A stretch of 64,000 nucleotides of DNA from Chloroflexota bacterium (GCA_020850535.1 JADZEM010000013.1:120181-184180), one strand, 5' to 3'; positions 25,382 to 34,534 are shown, counted from the first letter of the stretch. The notes: generated by a model from the sequence alone, not told the origin. A program made the numbers and translations.

Positions 25382-25840
25382 ATGGAAGACCCAACGAAGC
25401 AAGGTGGCCTGGACGACGAGTCCTGGATGGATGAGATGGGCTGGGGTGAAGACCCGGCCCCAGAACCGGTGGCCGCCGCGGCTGCCGTCCCGTCGATGCC
25501 GGCCGTGATGGCCTCGCCGGTCTCGGCGCCGGCCGCCACGGCGTTCGCGCCGCTGTCGGAGGGCATCTCCGAGGCCGACCGCACCCAGATCGATCTGCTG
25601 CTGGATATCAACCTGCAAGTGACGGTGGAGCTGGGGCGCACGCGGATGAAGATCGCCGAGATCCTGGCGCTGCGGAACGGCTCGGTCATCGAGCTGGACC
25701 GGCTGGCCGGCGAGCCGGCGGACATCCTGGTCAACGGCACGCTGATCGCCAGGGGCGAGGTCGTGGTGGTGGACGAGAAGTTTGGCGTCCGCGTCATCGA
25801 GGTCGTGTCGCGCGCCAAGCGGATCGCGTCGCTCGGCTAG
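25382..25840 (+). CDS. fliN: Flagellar motor switch protein FliN
   Basis: 152 residues. N-terminal 60 residues are acidic then Ala/Pro-rich without a fold. The C-terminal 80 residues form a SpoA/FliN domain: LLLDINLQVTVELGRTRMKIAEILAL, GSVIELDRLAGEPADILVNG and GEVVVVDEKFGVRVIEV. Works with FliM in the C-ring and docks the export ATPase. Lies 20 bases after fliM with GGAGG-like sequence before it. Confidence 0.95.
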   Translation: MEDPTKQGGLDDESWMDEMGWGEDPAPEPVAAAAAVPSMPAVMASPVSAPAATAFAPLSEGISEADRTQIDLLLDINLQVTVELGRTRMKIAEILALRNGSVIELDRLAGEPADILVNGTLIARGEVVVVDEKFGVRVIEVVSRAKRIASLG

Positions 25841-25860
25841 GCCCGGGGATACCACGCATC

Positions 25861-26418
25861 ATGCCTGTCACGCACGAACAGCCTGCTGATCCCGCCGCCC
25901 CGCCGGCCGTTTCGGGCGAGCCGGCGGCCCAACCGAACGGTGCTTCGGCCGGTGTTTCGGCCGCTCGTGCTGCTGGCGCGCTGGCCCCGGCCGCCGAGTT
26001 CTGGCGGTCCGTCTCCTGGCGTGAGCCGCGCACGGCCGGCGCGCAGATCGTGGCGCAGTTCGGCATGGCGAAGCTGGCGGTGGCGGGCGCTCTCCTGGTG
26101 CTGGTGCTCGGGGCGTTCCTGTTGCCGGGCAGTGTCGAGCGCGGCGACCCGTTCGACGGCCCGGGCGCGGCGATGGATCTGGTGCTCAAGCTCGGCGCGG
26201 TGCTGGCGCTGGCCTACGTCTCGATGGCCGCCCTCAAGCGGTACACTGCCGGCAGCATCAGCCAGCGCGGGACGCTCCTGGAAGTGTTGGACTCCACCAC
26301 GCTCGGCCCGAACCGGTCCGTCTACGTGGTGCGGGCCGGCGGCAAACGGCTGGTGCTGGGGGTAACCCAGAACCAGATCACGCCCCTGGGCGAGCTGGAC
26401 GAGACGCCGCCCGCCTGA
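25861..26418 (+). CDS. fliO: FliO-like flagellar biosynthesis protein
   Basis: 185 residues. An Ala/Pro-rich head (1-55) is followed by two hydrophobic segments at about 69-88 and 105-124, then a cytoplasmic domain with the FliO pattern: LLEVLDSTTLGPNRSVYVVRAGGKRLVLGVT and NQITPLGEL. FliO helps assemble the FliPQR export gate. Usual FliO has one helix; the first segment could be a second anchor. Position directly after fliN is canonical. fliP would be expected next but the flagellar run stops here. Confidence 0.82.
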   Translation: MPVTHEQPADPAAPPAVSGEPAAQPNGASAGVSAARAAGALAPAAEFWRSVSWREPRTAGAQIVAQFGMAKLAVAGALLVLVLGAFLLPGSVERGDPFDGPGAAMDLVLKLGAVLALAYVSMAALKRYTAGSISQRGTLLEVLDSTTLGPNRSVYVVRAGGKRLVLGVTQNQITPLGELDETPPA

Positions 26419-26556
26419 CGCAGTGCACCCCGACTACCTCAGCACGCCCTCCGCTGAACGTCGCCTGCCCGCCTGACCGGTACAATCCCTTCGATGCCGC
26501 CTGGCTGCCTATCCTGGCCGCGTTCGGCTGACCGCTTCGAAGGGGAGACGACGACG

Positions 26557-27231
26557 ATGACGAAGGTGGTGCTGATCCACACCGTCGAGGGCAACGTCAA
26601 GGTGTTCGGCGATCTGGTGCAGGAGATCGCGCCGGGCCTGCCAGCCGAGCATGTGGTGGACGAGAGCCTGCTGGGCGACACCATCGCGGCGGGCGCCCTG
26701 ACCGACGAGGTCCGCCAGCGGTTCCGCGCGCGCGCCGAGGCTGCCCGTAGGGATGGCGCTGACGTGATCATGCTGACCTGCTCCTCGGTGGGGCCGTCTG
26801 CCGATGGTCTGGGCGACGAGCTTGGCGTCACGGTGCTGCGGGTAGACGAGGCGATGGCCGAGCGAGCCGTGGAGCAGGGGCCGCGCGTGGGCGTTGCCGC
26901 CACCCTGCCGACGACGCTCGGCCCGACAGCCGACCTGATCTACCGGGCCGCCTCGCGGCTCGACCGCTCGGTTGAGGTGACGACCCGGCTGGCCGAGGGA
27001 GCTTTCCAGGCCCTGCGCGCCGGCGACGGTGTGCGTCACGACACCCTGGTGGTCGAGGCGCTGCGCGAGCTGGCGGCCGGCGTGGACGTCATCGTGCTGG
27101 CGCAGGCGAGCATGGCGCGGGCGGTGAATGGCGCGGACACCATTGAGGCGGGTGGGCGCGTGGTGCCGATCCTGACCAGCCCTCGGCTCGGCGTGGAGCG
27201 GCTGCGCGACGTGGTGGCCGCCGCTCGATAG
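26557..27231 (+). CDS. Asp/Glu racemase-superfamily protein with one catalytic-type cysteine
   Basis: 224 residues from ATG 26557 behind AAGGGGAG. The fold pattern of the aspartate/glutamate/hydantoin racemase superfamily is clear: VVLIHTVEGN start, DGADVIMLTCSSVGP with the first cysteine, RVDEAMAERAV, and GVAATLPTTLGPT. The second catalytic position reads IVLAQASMAR, without cysteine. Two-cysteine racemisation therefore seems impossible; single-cysteine members include decarboxylases and isomerases. Substrate unknown. Separated from fliO by 138 bases and from thiD by 127, apparently a separate unit. Confidence 0.85.
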   Translation: MTKVVLIHTVEGNVKVFGDLVQEIAPGLPAEHVVDESLLGDTIAAGALTDEVRQRFRARAEAARRDGADVIMLTCSSVGPSADGLGDELGVTVLRVDEAMAERAVEQGPRVGVAATLPTTLGPTADLIYRAASRLDRSVEVTTRLAEGAFQALRAGDGVRHDTLVVEALRELAAGVDVIVLAQASMARAVNGADTIEAGGRVVPILTSPRLGVERLRDVVAAAR

Positions 27232-27358
27232 ACCAGCACTACGATGGTTGAGGTCATCGGAAGCCGTGGGCGCATCGTTCCCGTAGCGCGGGCGCGAGCA
27301 GCCGTCTCTGGCTCTGGCGCACCCTGAATCACCGGCAAGGACTCGTAGAGGGGCACAC

Positions 27359-28153
<795 letters not shown>

Positions 28154-28205
28154 CCTGCTGCCCGCATGGCGTCGTTGAGCACGCCTGTGAGAACGCCCCT
28201 GCGCC

Positions 28206-28228
28206 GTAGCCGACGCCTGCGCGGCTAC
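28206..28228. terminator. Possible hairpin between convergent thiD and MFS genes
   Basis: GTAGCCG pairs with CGGCTAC around a nine-base loop; the right arm overlaps the MFS stop codon. Modest seven-base stem with no T-run. Confidence 0.4.
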
Positions 28229-29844
28229 TCGGCGGCATAGCTTGCGGGCAGGCCGCCGCGCTCGCCGGCCGCGCGGGCGTCAGATGCCGCGTGCGCGGGC
28301 GCGCCAGGCTCATGCTGCCCCAGCCAGAACGCCGCCAGCACCGCCAGCCCCAACACCAGCACCACCGCGCAGACCGCCACCAGCTGCAGGCCGTCCACGA
28401 ACGCCTCTCGCGAAACCTGCAGCAGCATCGGGCCGACCGTGTCCGAGAGGTGCGCCGCCACGTTGACGGCCCCGCCGAGCGTGTCCCGCGCCGTCTCCGC
28501 GGCCTCCGGCGAGATCCCGGACGGCAGCAGCGCCGCCACCTGTCGCCGGTAGATCGCCACCCCAAGGCTTCCCAGCACCGCGATCCCCAGCGCCCCGCCA
28601 AGCTCCGAGCCGGTCTCGGAGATCGCCGAGGCTGCGCCCGCGCGCTCCGGCGGCGCGGCCCCGACCACCACGTCCACCGTCAGCGTGAACACCACGCCGA
28701 ACCCGAGTGAGATGATGACCAGCCCGGCGACGACCATCCCGAGCGAGGACACGCTCACCTGCGTCAGCAGCAGCAGCCCCGCCACCGCCACCACCAGCCC
28801 GCCGAAGATCAGCGGGCGCGGGCGGAACCAGCGCAGCAGCGCCGGTGCGCCCAGCGAGCCGGCAATCGAGACGAGAGACCCTGGCACCGTCCACAGCCCG
28901 GCCTCGAGCGGCGTCAGCCCGATCACCAGCTGCAAGTACTGCGGGATGAACAGGTACACGCCGAACATCGCGAAGATGCCGACCGTGTTCACCGCCAGCG
29001 CCGCCGTGAACGCCCGGTTGAGAAAGAGGCGGAGGTCGATCAGCGGATCGGCCAGCCCACGCTGTCGCTGCACGAAGACGAAGCCCGTGACCAGCCCCGC
29101 CGCGATGGCCGTCAGCGCCAGGGCCGTCAGCCCGTGCTCGGCAGTCTGCTTCACGCCGAAGATCAGCGCCAGAACGCTTGCCAGCGAGAGCGCTGCGCTG
29201 GGGATGTCGAGGCGGCCGGCCCGCGGATCGCGGAACTCCGGCAGCAGCAGTGGTCCCAACGCCAGCAGCAACGCCATCACCGGCACCGCCAGCAGGAACA
29301 CCGACCCCCACCAGAAGAACTGGAGCATGAACCCGCCCACCAGCGGACCCACCGCCGCCCCCACCGAGAAGCTGGAGATCCAGACGCCGATGGCGAACGT
29401 CCGCTGCTCCGGATCGTGGAACATGTTGCGGATCAGGGACATCGTGGACGGCATCAGCGTTGCGCCGGCCACCCCCAGGATCGCCCGGGTCAGAATCAGG
29501 ATCTCCGCGCTCGGGGAGAAGGCCGCCAGGATCGAGGCGCACGCGAACGCTGCCGCCCCGATCATCAGCAGCTTGCGCCGTCCGATGCGATCCCCGAGCG
29601 TCCCCATCGTGATCAGCGAGCCAGCGATCAAGAAGCCGTAGATGTCCACGATCCACAGCAACTGCGCGCTGCCCGGCTTCAAGTCAGCGCTCAACGACGG
29701 CACCGCCAGGTGCAGGACCGTCATGTCCATCGCGATCAGCATCGCCGGCAGCATCAGGACGAACAGCCCGATCCACTCACGCTGGCCGGCGCGGGGCGCC
29801 GCGGCCTGCGATGGGGTCTGGTTGTACGTCTCGACCGAACTCAT
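28225..29844 (-). CDS. MFS drug/H+ antiporter, DHA2 family
   Basis: 539 residues with about 14 helices. Motif D1-type MDMTVLHLAVPSLSADL in helix 1, WIVDIYGFLIAG, the intracellular motif A GTLGDRIGRRKLL, and motif C-like ILGVAGATLMPSTMSLIRNMF and GPLVGGF typify QacA/SmvA-like 14-helix exporters for organic cations and antibiotics. Full length, intact. Its start overlaps the stop of the preceding 73-residue gene by ATGA, implying coupled expression. No adjacent transcriptional regulator was found. Confidence 0.93.
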   Translation of the reverse strand: MSSVETYNQTPSQAAAPRAGQREWIGLFVLMLPAMLIAMDMTVLHLAVPSLSADLKPGSAQLLWIVDIYGFLIAGSLITMGTLGDRIGRRKLLMIGAAAFACASILAAFSPSAEILILTRAILGVAGATLMPSTMSLIRNMFHDPEQRTFAIGVWISSFSVGAAVGPLVGGFMLQFFWWGSVFLLAVPVMALLLALGPLLLPEFRDPRAGRLDIPSAALSLASVLALIFGVKQTAEHGLTALALTAIAAGLVTGFVFVQRQRGLADPLIDLRLFLNRAFTAALAVNTVGIFAMFGVYLFIPQYLQLVIGLTPLEAGLWTVPGSLVSIAGSLGAPALLRWFRPRPLIFGGLVVAVAGLLLLTQVSVSSLGMVVAGLVIISLGFGVVFTLTVDVVVGAAPPERAGAASAISETGSELGGALGIAVLGSLGVAIYRRQVAALLPSGISPEAAETARDTLGGAVNVAAHLSDTVGPMLLQVSREAFVDGLQLVAVCAVVLVLGLAVLAAFWLGQHEPGAPAHAASDARAAGERGGLPASYAAE

Positions 29845-30062
29845 GATCGTTGTGGCTCCCCTACCTGAACGGACACCGCCGGCAGGCCAGTGTCCGCCAC
29901 GTCCGTACCCATCCCGTCCGTTCCCGCCGCCTCGCCAACCAGCTCCGAGACGGCCCGCAGCATCTGCAGCCAGCCCACGAACGGCACCGGCCCGCGATGC
30001 TCGCAGAACGCCGACCCCGTCAGCGGCTCCGTCGTGTCAATCGACACCTGGATCACCACCAT
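29841..30062 (-). CDS. Small conserved-looking hypothetical protein coupled to the MFS exporter
   Basis: 73 residues from ATG 30062, with a G-rich stretch just before it; a GTG 11 codons earlier is possible. The sequence MVVIQVSIDTTEPLTG, then GPVPFVGWLQMLRAVSELVGEA suggests a small alpha/beta protein with a strand, a turn with PVPFxGW and a helix. I recall similar short proteins in actinobacteria, function unknown. The four-base ATGA overlap with the exporter, in the same direction, supports a real gene. No membrane segment or signal. Confidence 0.65.
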   Translation of the reverse strand: MVVIQVSIDTTEPLTGSAFCEHRGPVPFVGWLQMLRAVSELVGEAAGTDGMGTDVADTGLPAVSVQVGEPQRS

Positions 30063-30413
30063 GTCGGCCCCCCACGCGCGCAGCCGGCCCGCCACAACAC
30101 ACTGCGCCAGCGTGATGAACTGCCACGTGCTCTGAGCGTCCGCCCGCCAGTCATGCCGCCGCCTCCGTCAGAAGATCCTCGCTGACAGAGGGGCGTTCAC
30201 CGGTACTGCACCGTTGTTCACCGGTGAGGATGACAGATCCGGGGGCCGCCGCGGCGAAATGGGGCCGCCGTGACGCCCGATTGAGACGGACGCACCGTGC
30301 GCCCCCGATGTACGGCTGCCCAATGTACGGCTCAGGGAAGCACGCGGCGTATACTGGCGATGCTCAGGCGTCCCCCTGGGAGCGCGGCGGCACTGCTGAC
30401 GGAGGCGCGCACC
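30063..30413. other. 351-base divergent regulatory gap with paired repeats
   Basis: Lies between the exporter unit and the binding-protein gene. GTTCACCGGT occurs at 30195-30204 and 30216-30225, spaced 21 bases (two helical turns); the second is part of palindrome TCACCGGTGA (30218-30227). Farther right, ATGTACGGCT occurs twice (30308 and 30323). These look like operator half-sites for the exporter promoter. No gene seen. Confidence 0.5.
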
Positions 30414-32156
30414 ATGCCGATGGCGGGCGGTCGTCTCACACGACGGGCCATGCTCAAACAGGCAGCCCTCTTCGGCAGACGAGCCGCCCTGCTCGGCGTC
30501 GTCGGCCTCCTGGTCGCCTGCCAGCAGCCGACCAGCCCGCCCAAGCCGTCAGACGCCACCCCGGTCCCGCCCCGCCCGACTCCCCAGCCAACCGCGACCC
30601 TGATTCGCCCCGTCGGCGATCCGAAGCCGGCTGCCAGGGCCACCCCGCAGGCCGGCCCGCCCAGACCCGGTGGCGCGCTCGTCTGGGCCACCGACAGCGA
30701 CCCGCTCGACCTCGATCCCCACGCTGGCGGCAGCGTGACCGGCGCTGCCGCCTGGGCCGATCTGACCTATCAGAGCCTCGTCATGTTCGACGAGCAGATG
30801 CGGCTCGCGCCCGCGCTGGCCGAAGCCTGGGTCATGACCGACCCGACCACCTGGACGTTCACCCTGCGTCAGGGCGTCCGCTTCCACGATGGCTCGGAGC
30901 TTGAGGCTGAGGATGTCCGTGCCTGGTTCGACCGTCTCCGCGCGCCCGAGACGAACTCGCCGCACCGTGGCTGGTACAGCCAGGTCGTCAAGGTCGAGCC
31001 GCGCGGCCGCTACGAGGTCACGTTCACCCTCAACGCGCCCTACGCGCCGCTGCTGGCCACCCTCGCCTCGCTGCGCGGCTCGGCCATCGCGCCGCGTCGC
31101 TGGCTGAGCCGCGCGCCTGACACGAAGCTGCGGGCGGTGGGCAGCGGGCCGTACCGGATCGTCGCGTATGTCCCTGGCAGCCACGTGGCGTACGAGAAGC
31201 ACGCCGACTACTGGGAGCGTGGCCTGCCGCTGCTGGACCGGCTGACCATGCGGATCGTGCCCGCCGAGGCGGCGCGAATCGAACAGCTACGGGCGGCAGC
31301 GGCTGACCGGGCGGCAGCGGTTGACCGGGCGGCAGCGGCTGACGACGCGGTCACCGGCGCCGGCGGCCTCTCCGAAGACACGGCGAAGCGCCTCCGCACG
31401 GACCGCACCCTGACGGTCCTCGCCAGCGCCAGCGCCAGTCAGACCATCACCACCCTGAACACCCGCCGCGCCCCCTTTGACGACCTGCGCGTGCGGCAGG
31501 CGCTGGCGCTGGCCGCCGACCGGCGCGCTGCGCTCAGCCGGCTGCTCGGCGAGGATGGGCAACTGACCGGCCCGATCCCGACCGGCTTCGGCTCCTGGGC
31601 GCTCGCGCTGGAGGACTTGCCGACGCGCCGGGACGTGCCCCAGGCCCGCCGGCTGCTGGCCGAGGCCGGCCACGCCGACGGCTTCGAGGCGGCCATCCGC
31701 ACGGGTGAGGATGCCCTCTCGAAGGGCGTCTCGGCGCTGCTCGCGGATCAACTGCGCGAGGTTGGCATCACCCTGCGCGTCGAGCCGCTGCCGGCCGCCG
31801 AGTTTGCCCGCGCCGTCCAGGCCCGTGACTTCGAGCTGGTGACGGGCAAGCTCGGGTTCCTGCCAGACCCAGACGCCTACCTGTCCGGGCTGTACCACAG
31901 CCACGGCGGGCAGAACGCCGCCGGCTGGTCGAGCAAGGCGTTCGACGATCTGGTGAACGCGGCGCGGACCGTGATGGACCCCGGCCAGCGCAAAGCCCTC
32001 TACGACGAGGCATCCAACCTCCTCCTCGCCGAGGCCCCGGCCATCTGGTGGTTCACCGAGCACACGCTGGAAGCCGTCAGCAGCACGCTGCGGGGCTACG
32101 CGCCGGCATTCAGTGGCCGCCGCGCAGCGCTCAAAGGGGCCTGGATCGCCCGGTAG
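30414..32156 (+). CDS. Peptide ABC transporter substrate-binding lipoprotein (SBP family 5), orphan
   Basis: 580 residues from ATG 30414 with GGAGG eight bases upstream. The signal has a twin-arginine motif (LTRRAML) followed by a hydrophobic core and lipobox LVAC, suggesting Tat export of a lipoprotein. A Pro/Thr-rich linker (about 50 residues) leads to the family 5 fold: DPLDLDPHAGGS, LAEAWVMTDPTTWTFTLRQGVRFHDG, RRAPFDDLRVRQALALAADR. An insertion of DRAAAV/A repeats at about 300 comes from an 18-base tandem repeat. No permease or ATPase is adjacent, so it must share another importer, conceivably the one at 5692-9265. Confidence 0.9.
   Translation: MPMAGGRLTRRAMLKQAALFGRRAALLGVVGLLVACQQPTSPPKPSDATPVPPRPTPQPTATLIRPVGDPKPAARATPQAGPPRPGGALVWATDSDPLDLDPHAGGSVTGAAAWADLTYQSLVMFDEQMRLAPALAEAWVMTDPTTWTFTLRQGVRFHDGSELEAEDVRAWFDRLRAPETNSPHRGWYSQVVKVEPRGRYEVTFTLNAPYAPLLATLASLRGSAIAPRRWLSRAPDTKLRAVGSGPYRIVAYVPGSHVAYEKHADYWERGLPLLDRLTMRIVPAEAARIEQLRAAAADRAAAVDRAAAADDAVTGAGGLSEDTAKRLRTDRTLTVLASASASQTITTLNTRRAPFDDLRVRQALALAADRRAALSRLLGEDGQLTGPIPTGFGSWALALEDLPTRRDVPQARRLLAEAGHADGFEAAIRTGEDALSKGVSALLADQLREVGITLRVEPLPAAEFARAVQARDFELVTGKLGFLPDPDAYLSGLYHSHGGQNAAGWSSKAFDDLVNAARTVMDPGQRKALYDEASNLLLAEAPAIWWFTEHTLEAVSSTLRGYAPAFSGRRAALKGAWIAR
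31291..31344 (+). repeat. Three copies of an 18-base tandem repeat inside the binding protein
   Basis: Units GGGCGGCAGCGGCTGACC at 31291, 31309 and 31327, differing by one or two bases. They encode repeated six-residue alanine-rich segments (RAAAxD), probably a surface helix extension produced by duplication. Confidence 0.9.
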
Positions 32157-32207
32157 CTCCCCCTGAGGGCGCGGACATCCGACTGCCCCGGGCGGTCAGG
32201 GCCGCCG

Positions 32208-33053
32208 TCAGTAGCGCCGGCCGCGCTGCCGCCGGATGTCGAACCTGGCCGTGCGGGCCACCGCCATCACCGTCATCACGCCGGCCTGGACCGGGTCCGT
32301 CACCACCAGGTCTGCCTCGTCCGGGACGCTGCCGGCCATGTTCAGCGAGACGACGATGATCCCCTGCTGGCGCACCTCGCGGACGGCCTGGGCCACCTCG
32401 CCGCCCATGATCGAGCCGGCCATCACCAGCGCCACCGCGCGCGGCAGGCGGGCGACGGCACGCACCGCCCCCGCCAGATCCTCCTCGCCCACCAGGGGGA
32501 TGGTGTCCACCGAGATGCGCTCGCCGCGAATGTTGTGGCGGTCAGCCTCGGTGACCGCCCCGAGCACCACCTGCCCGACCTGCGCGCCGCCGCCGATGAC
32601 GATGATCCTCTTGCCGTAGATCCGCCCGAACGACGGCTCCCGCTCGACCGCTTTCACGATCGGCAGCGCTTCCAGATCGGCTGCCAGCCCGTCGAGATCC
32701 TCGACATCCGACAGCTCGAAGTAGGTGGCGATGCCCTGAGCGCGGCGCTCGGAGATATCTACATAGGTGATGTTCGCACGGTGCTCGAAGATCACCCGCG
32801 TGAGCGTGAACAGGACGCCCGGCTGATCGGGCACGTTCACGCGGACGAGCACCGCTATGACGCCGTCGTCGTGCAGCCCGACGCTCTTCGGATCGACGAA
32901 CGCCTCAACAGACGCCTGGGCGGCCTCCTCGGAGTGCGACGGGCTGCTGGCTGGGCGCGACGGGGCCTTGAGCGACCTGTCCTCGCCGCGCCGATCCCCC
33001 ATCCGGACTGCCTGCGCGTCGGCGTCACCGTCGGCCATCGTCGAATCGTTCAT
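32208..33053 (-). CDS. ACT domain protein with DUF5612-like C-terminal domain
   Basis: 281 residues. After a hydrophilic head (about 60 residues), an ACT domain spans about 63-140 (IAVLVRVNVPDQPGVLFTLTRVIFEHRANITYVDI). The C-terminal 130 residues (GRIYGKRIIVIGGGAQVGQVVLGAVTEADRHNIRGERISVDTIPLVGE, VALVMAGSIMGGEVA, DPVQAGVMTVM) resemble DUF5612, a domain I recall mainly from methanogenic archaea. The GGGAQVGQV segment looks like a Rossmann-type nucleotide-binding turn. Plausibly an amino-acid or nucleotide-sensing regulator, but no effector is known. Convergent with the binding-protein gene; stands alone. Confidence 0.75.
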   Translation of the reverse strand: MNDSTMADGDADAQAVRMGDRRGEDRSLKAPSRPASSPSHSEEAAQASVEAFVDPKSVGLHDDGVIAVLVRVNVPDQPGVLFTLTRVIFEHRANITYVDISERRAQGIATYFELSDVEDLDGLAADLEALPIVKAVEREPSFGRIYGKRIIVIGGGAQVGQVVLGAVTEADRHNIRGERISVDTIPLVGEEDLAGAVRAVARLPRAVALVMAGSIMGGEVAQAVREVRQQGIIVVSLNMAGSVPDEADLVVTDPVQAGVMTVMAVARTARFDIRRQRGRRY

Positions 33054-33365
33054 GCGTCAAGTGTACTCGCCCCGTCTTCCCACTCAACAGAAAGGTGTGC
33101 ATAGTCCGTGTGGGGGATGGACTGGCCCATCGGAGCCACACTTGCGTGGTGTTTCACCCCACGTGGGGGAGTGTTTCAGACCGAACGGGCCATGAACTTT
33201 ATCGAACCGCAGCCGATTATCTATGCAGCGAGCCAACGTGTCGGCTCCTGACCGTTCGGAACGCCTCACCACGGTGCACGGTGGGCGCCAGGGCTAGCCC
33301 AGACGGGCCATCCGACGAGCGGCACAGTAGGCACAGCGGCCGAGATGAAGGGAAGGCAAGACACC
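33054..33365. other. 312-base divergent gap upstream of the ECF sigma gene
   Basis: No gene. Contains 12-base palindrome CCCCACGTGGGG at 33157-33168, bracketed by two GTGTTTC copies, and a GGAAC at 33259 that could be an ECF-type -35 element though no matching -10 was identified. The more AT-rich segment 33190-33235 is the likeliest promoter. Confidence 0.45.
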
Positions 33366-33986
33366 ATGGGCGACGAGGTTCAGAGCCTGGTCGAAAGGGC
33401 CCAGGCCGGCGATGGCGGGGCATTTGGCGAGCTTTACGAGCAGTTCTCGCCGGAGATCTTCCGGTACCTGCTCCGCCACCTGAACGGCCGCCGCGAGTCG
33501 GCTGAGGATCTGACCGAGGAAGTGTTCGTCAAGGTGCTGGAGCGCCTCGGCAGCTACCAGTTCCGCGGACTCCCGTTCTCGGCGTGGCTGTACCGCATCG
33601 CGCGGAACCACATGATCGACCACCTCCGCTCGCGCCCGCGCCAGGTCATCAGCTCGCTGGACTTCGCGCCGGAGATCCCTGAGAAGAAGGCCGAGCTGGT
33701 CATGGACCGCTCCCTGGACCGCCACGAGCTGTCGTATGCGCTGGAGCGACTGACCAGCGATCAGCGGCACGTCGTGACGCTGCGGTTCCTGGACGGCTTC
33801 ACCACCGCCGAGACCGCCGAGATCATGGGCAAGACTGAAGACGCCGTGAAGAAGCTCCAGGCGCGCGGCCTGGTGCAGCTGCGGCGCATCATCGAACATG
33901 CGCGCCGTGCGGAGGAGACCCCGCCCGCTGCCGCCCCGGTGGCCCCGCCAAGCGGGCGCCGGCTCTCGATCCTGGGAGCGGCCTGA
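33366..33986 (+). CDS. ECF-type RNA polymerase sigma factor
   Basis: 206 residues from ATG 33366 (GGAAGG upstream; an ATG seven codons earlier lacks a site). Region 2: GAFGELYEQFSPEIFRYLLRHL with FSAWLYRIARNHMIDHLRSR. Region 4: LERLTSDQRHVVTLRFLDGFTTAETAEIMGKTEDAVKKLQARGLVQLRR, a clear helix-turn-helix. A 30-residue Ala/Pro tail follows. No anti-sigma gene is adjacent, so control may be by the C-terminal tail or a distant partner. Followed 60 bases later by a terminator hairpin, so it is monocistronic. Confidence 0.92.
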   Translation: MGDEVQSLVERAQAGDGGAFGELYEQFSPEIFRYLLRHLNGRRESAEDLTEEVFVKVLERLGSYQFRGLPFSAWLYRIARNHMIDHLRSRPRQVISSLDFAPEIPEKKAELVMDRSLDRHELSYALERLTSDQRHVVTLRFLDGFTTAETAEIMGKTEDAVKKLQARGLVQLRRIIEHARRAEETPPAAAPVAPPSGRRLSILGAA

Positions 33987-34296
33987 CGCCACCACCGAAC
34001 GCGAGGTCGGCAGTGCACCCTGCCTGACCCCGGCGTAGCCTTCCCGGAGGGGCGCGTCCCGTGTGGGCGCGCCCCTCTTCGCGCCCGCCGCCGGGGCTGC
34101 ACGCTGCCTCCCGCCCCCGCCATTGTGCGAACTGTACAACGGCGGCGACCGGTAATCTGTAACGTCGCCCAATGCGTCGTGGCGGATTCAGCGGTACCTT
34201 TATGGACGGAACACGAACGTCCAACAGCGCGGTGACACAGTCCCTCCCACGTGAGACGGACCCGGCCACCACGCGAACCCCTGGAGGCACGTCGCT
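33987..34296. other. 310-base gap between sigma gene and small membrane peptide
   Basis: Begins with the sigma terminator (34047-34077). The remainder includes an AT-richer stretch (34118-34180) that probably contains the promoter of the 41-residue peptide, but no convincing -35/-10 pair. No longer reading frame has coding character. Confidence 0.4.
34047..34077 (+). terminator. Terminator after the ECF sigma gene
   Basis: GAGGGGCGCG pairs with CGCGCCCCTC (ten bases), and an inner CCC/GGG adds to the stem around a GTGT loop; TTC follows. Strong GC hairpin 60 bases after the stop. Confidence 0.7.
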
Positions 34297-34422
34297 GTGG
34301 ACATGATGATTGTCGATGTCTCGCTGGTCGCCTTTGTCGCGATGATCCTGGGCCTGCTCGTGATGCCGGAGCGCAAGGCTTCTGCTTCGACGACCGCCGC
34401 CCCGGTCCCCGCTGGCGCCTGA
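34297..34422 (+). CDS. 41-residue single-helix membrane peptide
   Basis: GTG start nine bases after GGAGG; the frame closes at TGA 34422. Product begins MDMMIVDVSLVAFVAMILGLLVMPE, a membrane helix, and ends with a Ser/Thr/Ala/Pro tail. A strong site upstream, a true rho-independent terminator 78 bases downstream and a helix of correct length argue for a genuine small gene that an ordinary length cut-off would miss. Role unknown; possibilities include a small subunit of a membrane complex or a toxin-like peptide. No partner is encoded beside it except the ECF sigma upstream. Confidence 0.6.
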   Translation: MDMMIVDVSLVAFVAMILGLLVMPERKASASTTAAPVPAGA

Positions 34423-34499
34423 GGCCGACGCTCGCACCTGACGGCAGCCAGGGATCGCTCACAAGCGGCCTGGACCGTCACTCCACGAAGCGCACAAGG

Positions 34500-34534
34500 A
34501 CACCCCAGGAACCTCAAGATCCTGGGGTGTTTTG
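34500..34534 (+). terminator. Rho-independent terminator after the small peptide
   Basis: Eleven-base perfect stem (ACACCCCAGGA with TCCTGGGGTGT), nine-base loop, then TTTTG. This is the most classical terminator in the window and confirms transcription through 34297-34422. Confidence 0.85.

Noticed and set aside
27232..27358. TPP riboswitch before thiD
   Set aside because: The 127-base leader lacks the conserved CTGAGA and ACCTGATC-type segments of the THI element.
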